From a virus: a DNA stretch of 64,000 nt. Positions 26,106 to 34,180 of the stretch are shown here, in pieces. Location: positions 1 through 64,000 of IMG/VR virus record IMGVR_UViG_3300046467_002136. The stretch is one strand, 5' to 3'. How positions within the stretch are numbered: the stretch's first letter is position 1; each line of letters starts with the position of its first letter. Position numbers and translations under genes: made by a program. The notes under the pieces are model-generated. The model did not search any database. It saw only the letters and a program-made list of their open reading frames with translations, and had not been told where the DNA came from.

Positions 26106-26755
26106 TAATTCGCTCCTAAGTCTGTAATTGTAGTGAAAGCTGGACTAGTCCACCTTACCCCGGAAGTTATTTCTTTGACTCCGTGTAGATAGTGGATATC
26201 GCCCGGATGGGCAACTGCCATACCGGCTTCAATTTCTAAACAAATGTCGTGATCTTGGTAGTAGAACTGTCCACCCTCGAAATTGTCATTCCAGTAGATA
26301 ATTGAATTGATGTCATAACTAGGAAATGGATTAGGGGTTCCGTCGTTGAGTTGTTTATCCGAATGTGGGCTTTGAAGGTTGCCGGGCAGCCATCTAACAA
26401 TTACAGGTGGTCTCATGTAAACCTTGTAATTGAACTTTTTTTCGATGAGATACTTGAGTTTCATGTTGTATTTGTCAACAAGGTCATGCAATTCGAGGTA
26501 ATTGTCTCTAAGAATCCCGGTATTGCAGACCCGATCCCACCAATAAGAGGCGTCGTAAATGCAAGTGCCCTCATCGTTGAAGATATCCGGACTTGGATTA
26601 TGCCACTCGGTGATGTTCTCTACCAGAAATTGAACTCGTGTGAGGTCAGATGTCTCGACAAGGTCTTTCACGACGATAATGTGATCAGTAGAGTTACCGA
26701 AATGTCCGGGCTCTATCAGAGACGAGTCTAAATCAACGTCCTGATCCGGGTCCAT
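26105..26755 (-). CDS. 2OG-Fe(II) dioxygenase
   Basis: 216 residues. VRWLPGNLQSPHSDKQ gives His131-x-Asp133; NSIIYWNDNFEGGQFYY, then AGMAVAHPGDIHYLHGV with distal His191 and Arg201 (GVRWTSPAF). This is a P4H-like catalytic domain with a 100-residue helical N-terminal part. Thirty bases separate it from the glutathione-peroxidase-like gene upstream. Confidence 0.78.
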   Translation of the reverse strand: MDPDQDVDLDSSLIEPGHFGNSTDHIIVVKDLVETSDLTRVQFLVENITEWHNPSPDIFNDEGTCIYDASYWWDRVCNTGILRDNYLELHDLVDKYNMKLKYLIEKKFNYKVYMRPPVIVRWLPGNLQSPHSDKQLNDGTPNPFPSYDINSIIYWNDNFEGGQFYYQDHDICLEIEAGMAVAHPGDIHYLHGVKEITSGVRWTSPAFTTITDLGAN

Positions 26756-26785
26756 GATTGCAGCCTACCAGAATCAGGTTGTTGT

Positions 26786-27772
26786 CTATACCCCTTTGCC
26801 AACCTGAAATTTGTCTCCGTACTCCAAATGGTCAGCTTGGACCGATTCAGTTGGTAGTGTCCACTGTTGTTCTGGAGAATCGCCATCTTCTGTGGGTTCT
26901 CCGAGCAAATCGTCGATATGAGCACAGAGGATTGCTAGAGATTCTGTAATACCTCGTCTTTGCAGGGCATTGGGGTACACGCTGTTCCCAAATCCATCTA
27001 GACCAAGGGCTTCACGGACCTCACGGCGTATTTGCCCATCTTCTTGCCAACTACCTGGGGGAACAACAACTTCTTCTGTGTGTCCTTCTATAAACCACGG
27101 AAATACTTCCCCTTTGGGATCTCGTTCCCCGAGTAGGAATCCGTTGGCATAGCGCGTGAAGCTCTGTCCGTCTCGACTAACGAGGAATTTCTCAAAATTC
27201 CCTTGCAGCCCGGAAAATCCCGGCTTGCTGTCATCCACTATTTGTGGAGGGTCTGCCCAAGGGCTTGCTTCTTTGTGGTGCGGTAAATTGTTTTCGTCTC
27301 GTTCCAAATGAGCGCAATCCACCATGTGTTGCCAAAATGGGTCCATTTCTTGCTGGTGTTGTGCTCCGGGTTGCCATTTGGGATCGTAAACGTGTTTGTC
27401 GAATCTCCCATTAGTTAGTTCGGAAAACTGGAAGTCAACTCCATAGTTGTTTTTAGCGTACTTCTCAGCTACTTGACTGGCATTCAGATCTTTGTATTCG
27501 CCAGTTTTTTCATTTTCAGCGAAGGCTTCTAAGCCGTCATTGAATTCACCGTAACCATGACAGGTGAAATCGTCTACGACGATAGCCCTGATCTGAAAGT
27601 CATCCTCGTCTTTATAGTGCTCATCTAATGCTTTGAGCGCGATCATCTGAGGGTAGTTGCCACAACCCGCAGCAATATTAAAAACAAGAGTGACTTTCCC
27701 TTTGCAGTCATCCAGAATGTCCGGATTTTCTCCATCTGCTGACGCAATTTTGAAGTCATATGCGCTACCCAT
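26786..27772 (-). CDS. Glutathione-peroxidase-like protein with C-terminal extension
   Basis: 328 residues. CKGKVTLVFNIAAGCGNYPQ places Cys37 at the peroxidatic Cys/Sec position of glutathione peroxidases, and VVDDFTCHGYGEF (Cys71) matches the FPCNQF region. GNFEKFLVSRDGQSFTRY near residue 195 matches WNFxKF, with Gly replacing Trp. The conserved Gln is also missing, so the catalytic tetrad is incomplete. The insert and C-terminal 100 residues are not part of the normal 160-residue family. Probable thiol peroxidase or redox protein; it might protect or recycle factors for the oxygenases (inference). Located 2 bases after the FPP-repeat fibre gene. Confidence 0.7.
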   Translation of the reverse strand: MGSAYDFKIASADGENPDILDDCKGKVTLVFNIAAGCGNYPQMIALKALDEHYKDEDDFQIRAIVVDDFTCHGYGEFNDGLEAFAENEKTGEYKDLNASQVAEKYAKNNYGVDFQFSELTNGRFDKHVYDPKWQPGAQHQQEMDPFWQHMVDCAHLERDENNLPHHKEASPWADPPQIVDDSKPGFSGLQGNFEKFLVSRDGQSFTRYANGFLLGERDPKGEVFPWFIEGHTEEVVVPPGSWQEDGQIRREVREALGLDGFGNSVYPNALQRRGITESLAILCAHIDDLLGEPTEDGDSPEQQWTLPTESVQADHLEYGDKFQVGKGV

Positions 27773-27774
27773 GA

Positions 27775-28335
27775 TTACCCCTTAAAGCCCGGCGGGAAAT
27801 GCGGCGGGAAATGCGGCGGGAAATGCGGGGGGAAGAATGGTGGGAAGAACGGCGGGAAGAACGGCGGGAAGAACGGCGGGAAGAAGGGCGGGAAGAATGG
27901 TGGGAAGAAGGGCGGGAAATGGGGTGGGAAGAACGGTGGGAAGAATGGTGGGAAGAATGGGGGGAAATGGGGTGGGAAGAACGGTGGGAAGAACGGTGGG
28001 AAGAATGGGGGAAAGAACGGGGGAAAGAACGGGGGAAAGAATGGGGGAAAGTGAGGTGGGAAAAACGGGGGAAAATACGGGGGGAAATGAGGGTTGTATT
28101 GGGTGTAGTCGATGTTTGTCGCGAGTATATAAACTTCTCCAGCCGTCTGTACCTGACTGGCGACTGTACCTACAACCCCCGGGTTGCCTGAGGGGGCGTC
28201 AGTATCGCTCATCGTTCCTATATCAAAATTAGCTGCAGTGATTTGAGAGTTGGCGTTAGCAACGGTTTCCCCAACAATGTTGGGGACTATGCCCTTTCTG
28301 GGCTGTTCTTGGCCCTGCCCGCCATGTGTCACCAT
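27775..28335 (-). CDS. PASTA-like domain with about 25 FPP repeats
   Basis: 186 residues. Residues about 15-72 (VPNIVGETVANANSQITAANFDIG...GTVASQVQTAGEV) resemble a PASTA domain, which in bacteria binds muropeptides. The rest is a four-residue repeat, (F/H/Y)FPP, about 25 times, ending GFKG. His replaces the first Phe in about seven units. The repeat should form an extended, polyproline-like, very hydrophobic rod. The gene sits between the large fibre gene and the oxygenase block. I infer a fibre or adhesin. A prolyl-hydroxylase substrate role is speculative. Confidence 0.72.
   Translation of the reverse strand: MVTHGGQGQEQPRKGIVPNIVGETVANANSQITAANFDIGTMSDTDAPSGNPGVVGTVASQVQTAGEVYILATNIDYTQYNPHFPPYFPPFFPPHFPPFFPPFFPPFFPPFFPPFFPPFFPPHFPPFFPPFFPPFFPPHFPPFFPPFFPPFFPPFFPPFFPPFFPPFFPPHFPPHFPPHFPPGFKG
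27788..28092 (-). repeat. Tandem 12-bp repeat encoding (F/H)FPP
   Basis: About 25 copies of a 12-base unit (plus-strand form GGCGGGAAGAAC, with variants at a few positions) run almost without interruption. Variation is mainly third-base plus Phe/His changes, so the reading frame is under selection. No flanking CRISPR-like spacers. Confidence 0.9.
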
Positions 28336-28338
28336 TGT

Positions 28339-31300
28339 TTAATCGTCCAAGTCCCCGTGTACCAACCATTCGTCAGTTGTGTACTTGACAATAGTACAAG
28401 TACTGTATTGATCCCGAAGCTTTAAGCCTGGAGTGGATCGAAGTGTTACACCACTGCCAGCGGTCATGGTGGTTTGTCCAGCCCCATAATTGATGATAGT
28501 CATCATGGTGCCGTTATCGAATGCGACACTTGAATTCGGTGGGACAGTGAAAGTGTTAGCGCTAGCGACGTTCATCCAAATATAAGAAGATTCGTCTACT
28601 AGTGCTGCCGTGTAGGAAGCTGTTTTAGTAGTTCCTGTAGCGTGGGTAGTGAACCGACCATAGGTTTTGGAACCTGAATAGCCGAGCGTGCCACCGCCGT
28701 AATCGAAGTACGCAGTAAGATTGTTCGCATAGGTGTTAATACCGACAGCGCCACTATTGCCAGAACCAATATAGGTATAAGAGCCATTAGTCGTGGACTT
28801 AATCATGTACTCATTTACGGCGTCTTTATGGGACTTGTTTTTGATACCCGAATAGTCATACCACGACGAAGTAATATAGTAATAGGAGGTCGCGTCAGGC
28901 TGGGTTGTCCATGCGGCTACAGTCGCCACCCCGGTCGAGCCGACGTAGTCGGTGATGGTTCGCTCTTGACCGTCTCCGGTGCCATAGTAAATGGAGATCC
29001 TGTGACCGTTGTAATAGTCGTCCGCAGTCTCAAACCCAGCAGCAAGAGTCACTGTTGTGGAAGTTGCGGCTTGCGCTAGTCCGCTATCGCTGTTCGCGGC
29101 GGAGGTGGAGATAGTGCCTATCTCTAGACCACCGCCCGTCCAGTCAGCGTGGTCAGCCTTTGTCGTGGAAGTGATCCTCAAATTCTGGTTGAACTCCCAG
29201 AAATTCCATGTAGCGTCAAGTTCGTCGTTGTCGTTCCACTTAATCGTGTAATCGGCAGCACCCTTCACGGTGAAACCAGTTCCGGTAGCAGTAAGATCTG
29301 TCGGAGAAGCGACGTTGGCCAACGTGATGTTCGTGCCTGTCGTGGCGATTATGCCGGTAGCACCAATGGTCATCCGTTCTGTGCCAGCCGTATCGAAACG
29401 GATAATGTCCTCGTCGGCTGACTCTTCGACCTGAATCTTGGTATCCGCATCGGCGTCCGTGAGCGAATCGCTGCTTAAAGCGCCCAATCCCGTATCAACG
29501 TAGGCCGTAGTGGCAACCTTCGTGGAGTTGTTACTCTGGGCCTGCGTCGTTCCCGCAACACCATCAGCTAGAACAACAGTGGCCGCAAGAGCGTTCTTGG
29601 ACAACTGGAGAACACCATCGACGTAGACACTCTTGCCGGTAGCGAGAGCGATGTGTTCAGACGAGGTCCAAGCGTCAGTCGAGTTAACCCAGTTCCATGT
29701 CTTATCGGTAGCGCCCTTCAGAGTTAAACCACCGCCGTCAGCAGTGGTGTCGGTAGGTGTGGCGACTGAACCGATTTCGATATTCTTATCATCAACGGTG
29801 ATCGTTGTAGAACTAATCGTTGTTTCTGTTCCATTGACTGTCAGATCACCAGTGATTGTCACTGTGCCATCTGCGGCAATGGTCATTCTCTCCGTGCCAG
29901 CGGTATCGAAGCGAATGATGTCTTCGTCGGCTGATTCTTCAACCTGAATAAGAGTGTCACCGTCGGCGTCCGTGAGTGAATCGCTACTGAGGGCACCAAG
30001 ACCAGTGTCAACGTAAGCAGTAGTAGCAAGTTTCGTAGAGGCATCACTCTGTGATTGGGTTGTACCGGTAACACCATCTGCTAGAGCTTGAACACTTGCC
30101 GTCGTAAAGACGGTACCGGTTTCATCCAAGAAGGTGATTGTGCGATCCGCCGTGGGATCAGTAACCGTAAGCGTGGTCTCAAAGTCATCCGCCGTTGCGC
30201 CCTCCATAACAATGGACGCACCAGAAACATTGACCAAAGGAGTCGTCAGAGAAGTTGTGACAGTAACGGCAGCAGGCAAACCAATTGTTACTGCTGCAGT
30301 TTCTGAACCTGAGCCGCTTACATCTACCTCATTTGCGGTTCCTGCCACCGTAGCAACGTAATTGCCTGTCGAATCCGTGCCCAAGGCGACAGAATCGGCA
30401 GCAACCGTTGCGGTAAGGGTTGCATTAGCCAAATCAGTAATCGTGACGTTACCTGTGAGGTCACCGCCCAAGGTGATTGTGAAATCATCAACGTTGAGGT
30501 CGATGGCTCCATCACCAGCGTCATCGTAAGTTGCAGCGATACCAGTATGAGTACCGTTAGTGACTAACTGTCCTCCAACAATATCCTGAACGTTTTCAGT
30601 TATTAAGGCAAGGTCAACCGCCCCATCGCCAGCATCGTCATAAGTTGCGGTGATGCCCGTATGGGAACCGTTGGTAGCCAACTGGGCACCAGTGATGTCT
30701 TGAACATTCTCTGTAATCAGGGCTAGATCGACCGCACCGTCACCGGCATCGTCGTAGGTGGCAGTAATGCCGGTATGCGATCCATTGGTGGCCAATTGGG
30801 CACCGGATACATCCTGTGTTGCTTCAGTGAAGTCCGTGACCGCAGTCGAGGGAATAGCGATCGTCGTATTCGCTGCAGCGGTCAAACGTCCGTAGGCGTC
30901 AACCGTGTAGCCGGGAACTTGGGTGGCGCTGCCATAGGCCGCTGCGGTAACAGCCGTGACGTTTAGCGCAATGTCGATTGCGCCGTCGCCAGCATCGTCA
31001 TAGGCGGCGGTTAGATGAGTGTGCGAACCGTTGGTAACAAGTTGGGCACCGGATACGTCTTGTACTGCTTCTGTGAAATCAGTGACAGCCGTAGAGGGGA
31101 TTGCAATTGTCGTATTCGACGCTGCCGTCAATCGACCGTATGTATCGACCGTGTAGCCGGGCACCTGAGTCGCACTCCCGTAGGAAGCCGCAGAGGCGCC
31201 AGAAGCTGTAAGGGTCAGATCTATGGCTCCGTCACCAGCATCGTCGTAGGTGGCCGCTATGCCGGTGTGAGAGCCATTGGTGGCTACCTGAGCTCCAGCT

Positions 31301-33666
31301 ACGTCTTGAGTTGCCTCAGTGAAGTCGGTTACTGCGGTTGAGGGGATGGCAATCGTTGTATTTGCAGCAGCGGTTAAATGACCCTGTGTATCAACGGTGT
31401 ATCCGGGAACCTGAGTGGCACTTCCGTAAGCAGCTGCGGCAACCCCAGAGCTGTCATGGTCGATGGTGTTGCCGGTGATCGTCAGATATGTACCAGCACT
31501 GAACGCCTGGGTGCCAGTGAACTGGGTCCAGGTGATCGTGTCTGATCCGACAGTGTGCGGATCGCTTATGGATGTGACCACAAAACCCTGGCCGCTGTTA
31601 GTGGACCCGGCAAGAACGTAGATAGCTTCGCCCGCTTTGATCTCACCAGTGGGTGCGCCATCAAAGTCGGTGGCCCTCGTGAGCACCCATGCAGCAGAGC
31701 CTGACGCACCTTGAGCGGTTACGTCATAAATGCCGTTGTGGGCTCCGGTTGCCTGATCCTGAACAAGAACTCGATTTCCGGTAGTTGTGTTCGCACCATC
31801 GACGACGAGACGAATCTGGGAACCGGAGGTCAGGGTTGCCCCTACCCCGGAAGTCCCATTGTCGTAGGTCGGGGTGTTCGGCAATGCCGTAGCAGAGGCG
31901 AGGTTAACGGCCTCGTGCCAATCGAGACCCGCGATGGCGTTGTCGACATAAGCCTTGGTTGCAGCGTGTGTAGCGTTGGCAACGGAACTAGAGATTGTGA
32001 CCGACCCGAAAGTGGGAGTATCTGACGCGCCTACGGCTTGTCCAATGGCAACGGTCGGGGTTGCAGTTTCCCCGCTGTTGTTGGTGAGGGTGACACCCGT
32101 GCCAGCTACGAGGCTGGCGGTGTAGTCACCAGTTGTGTCTGTACCCAGGGCAACCGAGTTCGCTTGAATCGTTGCGGTAAGAGTTGCATCGGCGAGATCA
32201 GTAATGGTTGCACTACCACCGAGGTCCCCGGCGAGAGTGATCGTGAAGTCATCGACGTTAAGGTCAATTGCACCGTCGCCAGCGTCATCATAGGTAGCAG
32301 CGATTCCGGAATGGGAGCCGTTGGTAACCAACTGCCCTGCAACAATGTCCTGAACATTTTCGGTAATCAGGGCTAGATCGACAGCCCCATCGCCAGCATC
32401 ATCATAAGTGGCTGTGATACCAGTATGTGACCCGTTAGTGGCGATCTGTGCGCCCGTAATGTCTTGGACATTCTCTGTAACAAGAGCCAAGTCGATAGCG
32501 CCATCACCGGCATCATCGTAAGCAGCAGTGATGCCGGTGTGGGTGCCATTGGTAGCGAGTTGTGCGCCAGAGACATCCTGTGTCGCTTCAGTAAAATCTG
32601 TAACTGCGGTCGAAGGAATAGCGATTGTCGTGTTCGCCGCAGCAGTCAGACGCCCATAAGTGTCAACCGTGTAACCGGGAACCTGTGTGGCGCTCCCATA
32701 AGAAGCGGTAGAAACTCCAGATGCCGTAAGGGTCAGGTCGATAGCGCCATCGCCAGCGTCGTCGTAAGTGGCACCAATCCCGGTATGCGAACCGTTAGTG
32801 GCTACTTGAGCGCCAACGGTATCCTCAATGTGTTCCGTGGCAGCACTCAGGTTTCCAGTCGTAACTACGGTTCCATCAACATTCGGGAATGTGATGGTGC
32901 GGTCTGCTGTCGGATCTGTAACGGTCAGAGTGGTTTCAAAATCGTCAGCAGTGGCGCCTTCAAGGACGATGGATGCACCGGAGACATTGATCAGAGGAGT
33001 TGTAAGAGAGGTTGTGACAGTTACGTCGCTAGGCAATCCGACAGTTACGGCAGCCGTTTCTGAACCGGACCCGGAAACCTCAACCTCGTTGGCAGTCCCA
33101 GCGACTGTGGCAACGTAGTTGCCCGTGGTGTCGGTCCCCAACTCTGTCGCATCCGCAACGATGGTTGCAGTCAGCGTTACGTCGGCAAGGTTGGTAACGG
33201 TCGTGCTACCGCTCAGATCACCAGCCAAGGTGATCGAAAAATCATCAACATTTAGGTCAATAGCCCCATCACCAGCGTCGTCATAGGTGGCACTAATACC
33301 ACTGTGCGATCCGTTGGTAACGAACTGAGCGCCAACAACGTCTTCAACACTCTCAGTATTGGTTTCCCACGAAACGCCACCAGCGGCGGTGCTGTCAGCA
33401 ACGAGGTGCTGCCCATTGCTTCCTACGGCAAGTCGACCTGCCGTGTTGTCCGCTGTACCGACAAGAAGATCACCCTTGGCGTCGATCAGGTATTGAGGGA
33501 TGTCTCCCAAACCGCCGTAGCCAAGAGAAGTCCATGCAGTCGATCCGTCACCAATCTTGTAACGCTCGTTATCGGTTTCGTATCCGATTTCCCCGATGGC
33601 CAGCGTGGGGTTATTGGAAGTCCAGTTCGCTGCGGTGTCTCTACGGAATTGAATAATTGCGGCCAT
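28339..33666 (-). CDS. Very long tail fibre, Mtd-N-like start
   Basis: 1,775 residues. Residues 1-52 (IQFRRDTAANWTSNNPTLAIGEIGYETDNERYKIGDG) match the N-terminal domain of major tropism determinant-type fibres. Most of the length is many diverged copies of a unit with AYGSATQVPGYTVDTYGRL, STAVTDFTEA and NGSHTGI..YDDAGDGAIDL. These are beta-rich and probably form a trimeric shaft. Two copies of LSSDSLTDAD..VEESADEDIIRFDTAGTERMTI follow, then a DDYYNG module at about 1525-1600 and a C-terminal tip (TMTAGSGVTLRST...DEWLVHGDLDD). It is probably the main receptor-binding fibre. Confidence 0.85.
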   Translation of the reverse strand: MAAIIQFRRDTAANWTSNNPTLAIGEIGYETDNERYKIGDGSTAWTSLGYGGLGDIPQYLIDAKGDLLVGTADNTAGRLAVGSNGQHLVADSTAAGGVSWETNTESVEDVVGAQFVTNGSHSGISATYDDAGDGAIDLNVDDFSITLAGDLSGSTTVTNLADVTLTATIVADATELGTDTTGNYVATVAGTANEVEVSGSGSETAAVTVGLPSDVTVTTSLTTPLINVSGASIVLEGATADDFETTLTVTDPTADRTITFPNVDGTVVTTGNLSAATEHIEDTVGAQVATNGSHTGIGATYDDAGDGAIDLTLTASGVSTASYGSATQVPGYTVDTYGRLTAAANTTIAIPSTAVTDFTEATQDVSGAQLATNGTHTGITAAYDDAGDGAIDLALVTENVQDITGAQIATNGSHTGITATYDDAGDGAVDLALITENVQDIVAGQLVTNGSHSGIAATYDDAGDGAIDLNVDDFTITLAGDLGGSATITDLADATLTATIQANSVALGTDTTGDYTASLVAGTGVTLTNNSGETATPTVAIGQAVGASDTPTFGSVTISSSVANATHAATKAYVDNAIAGLDWHEAVNLASATALPNTPTYDNGTSGVGATLTSGSQIRLVVDGANTTTGNRVLVQDQATGAHNGIYDVTAQGASGSAAWVLTRATDFDGAPTGEIKAGEAIYVLAGSTNSGQGFVVTSISDPHTVGSDTITWTQFTGTQAFSAGTYLTITGNTIDHDSSGVAAAAYGSATQVPGYTVDTQGHLTAAANTTIAIPSTAVTDFTEATQDVAGAQVATNGSHTGIAATYDDAGDGAIDLTLTASGASAASYGSATQVPGYTVDTYGRLTAASNTTIAIPSTAVTDFTEAVQDVSGAQLVTNGSHTHLTAAYDDAGDGAIDIALNVTAVTAAAYGSATQVPGYTVDAYGRLTAAANTTIAIPSTAVTDFTEATQDVSGAQLATNGSHTGITATYDDAGDGAVDLALITENVQDITGAQLATNGSHTGITATYDDAGDGAVDLALITENVQDIVGGQLVTNGTHTGIAATYDDAGDGAIDLNVDDFTITLGGDLTGNVTITDLANATLTATVAADSVALGTDSTGNYVATVAGTANEVDVSGSGSETAAVTIGLPAAVTVTTSLTTPLVNVSGASIVMEGATADDFETTLTVTDPTADRTITFLDETGTVFTTASVQALADGVTGTTQSQSDASTKLATTAYVDTGLGALSSDSLTDADGDTLIQVEESADEDIIRFDTAGTERMTIAADGTVTITGDLTVNGTETTISSTTITVDDKNIEIGSVATPTDTTADGGGLTLKGATDKTWNWVNSTDAWTSSEHIALATGKSVYVDGVLQLSKNALAATVVLADGVAGTTQAQSNNSTKVATTAYVDTGLGALSSDSLTDADADTKIQVEESADEDIIRFDTAGTERMTIGATGIIATTGTNITLANVASPTDLTATGTGFTVKGAADYTIKWNDNDELDATWNFWEFNQNLRITSTTKADHADWTGGGLEIGTISTSAANSDSGLAQAATSTTVTLAAGFETADDYYNGHRISIYYGTGDGQERTITDYVGSTGVATVAAWTTQPDATSYYYITSSWYDYSGIKNKSHKDAVNEYMIKSTTNGSYTYIGSGNSGAVGINTYANNLTAYFDYGGGTLGYSGSKTYGRFTTHATGTTKTASYTAALVDESSYIWMNVASANTFTVPPNSSVAFDNGTMMTIINYGAGQTTMTAGSGVTLRSTPGLKLRDQYSTCTIVKYTTDEWLVHGDLDD
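28870..29095 (-). repeat. DDYYNG module, copy 3 (inside long fibre)
   Basis: Encodes LAQAATSTTVTLAAGFETADDYYNGHRISIYYGTGDGQERTITDYVGSTGVATVAAW..PDATSYYYITS. It is the most diverged of the three copies. Lies about 175 residues before the C-terminus of the fibre, after the shaft repeats. Confidence 0.7.
29100..33560 (-). repeat. Internal repeats of the long tail fibre
   Basis: Repeated protein motifs (VPGYTVDxxGxLTAAxNTTIAIPSTAVTDFTE, and xxVTNGSHTGIxATYDDAGDGAIDL) recur through the region, separated by about 100-240 bases. DNA copies differ mostly at third positions, so they are old or kept apart by codon changes. They are a potential substrate for recombination and length variation. Confidence 0.8.
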
Positions 33667-33675
33667 GGTTGCCCC

Positions 33676-34122
33676 CTAGACGTTCACGGTGGAGTCTTGA
33701 CCATCCGCATTGATATGGAATCGAACCCACGAGGCTGAGGAGCCGCCATCTGCGGCTGTTGCGGAGAGAGTGTCTAGAGCAATTTCCTGCCACTCTGAGT
33801 TCGACCTGAAATAGAACTTGTTGTTTGTAGTATCAATCGCAATGGTTCCGTCAGCTGCGGATGCCGTGGGCTCTTCGGTAGTAACGAGATTGACAACACC
33901 AGCGGTACTGGCGTCAAGAGCATCGTCCGTCTTCAGGGTGTTGGCGGCAGAGCGATACAGGTTGACATCGCCAGCCGTGGAACCGGAACCCCAAGTGATC
34001 TTTCCGCCCGCATCAATCTTGACTCGCGGCTCAGAATCCCCGTCAACTTTTACACCAACGGCCTGTGAAGATGCTGCTGATAATTCATCAACAGATATAC
34101 CAGTTTTAAATTTCTGAGCCAC
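33676..34122 (-). CDS. Small fibre or fibre-associated protein
   Basis: 148 residues from a GTG preceded by TTGAGG. VKVDGDSEPRVKIDAGGKITWGSG and SAADGTIAIDTTNNKFYFRSNSEWQEIA are motifs common in fibre shaft and tip segments. The C-terminal SSASWVRFHINADGQ strand may bind a neighbouring fibre. It is followed after 9 bases by the 1,775-residue fibre gene. Confidence 0.6.
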   Translation of the reverse strand: MAQKFKTGISVDELSAASSQAVGVKVDGDSEPRVKIDAGGKITWGSGSTAGDVNLYRSAANTLKTDDALDASTAGVVNLVTTEEPTASAADGTIAIDTTNNKFYFRSNSEWQEIALDTLSATAADGGSSASWVRFHINADGQDSTVNV

Positions 34123-34141
34123 GGCCTCAACCGTACCTTCC

Positions 34142-34166
34142 TATAGGGCACCCCTCGGGGCGCTAT
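34142..34166. other. Hairpin between two fibre genes
   Basis: GCRCCCC / GGGGYGC-type arms around a CGAG loop (GCGCCCCGAGGGGTGC on the minus strand), with a further short ATA/TAT pair outside. It lies in the 58-base gap after the 453-residue fibre gene and before the ribosome-binding site of the 148-residue gene. No U-run follows, so it is not a standard terminator. It could be an mRNA stability element. Confidence 0.4.
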
Positions 34167-34180
34167 GGGCGAATACCGTC

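Noticed and set aside
27788-28092. Possible CRISPR-like or minisatellite array
   Set aside because: The 12-base units have no spacers, stay in frame and encode FPP repeats of a real gene.
27799-28232. Plus-strand frames encoding Arg/Glu/Trp or Gly/Arg repeats
   Set aside because: They are complements of the FPP repeat; no ribosome-binding site, and the minus-strand gene fits the operon.
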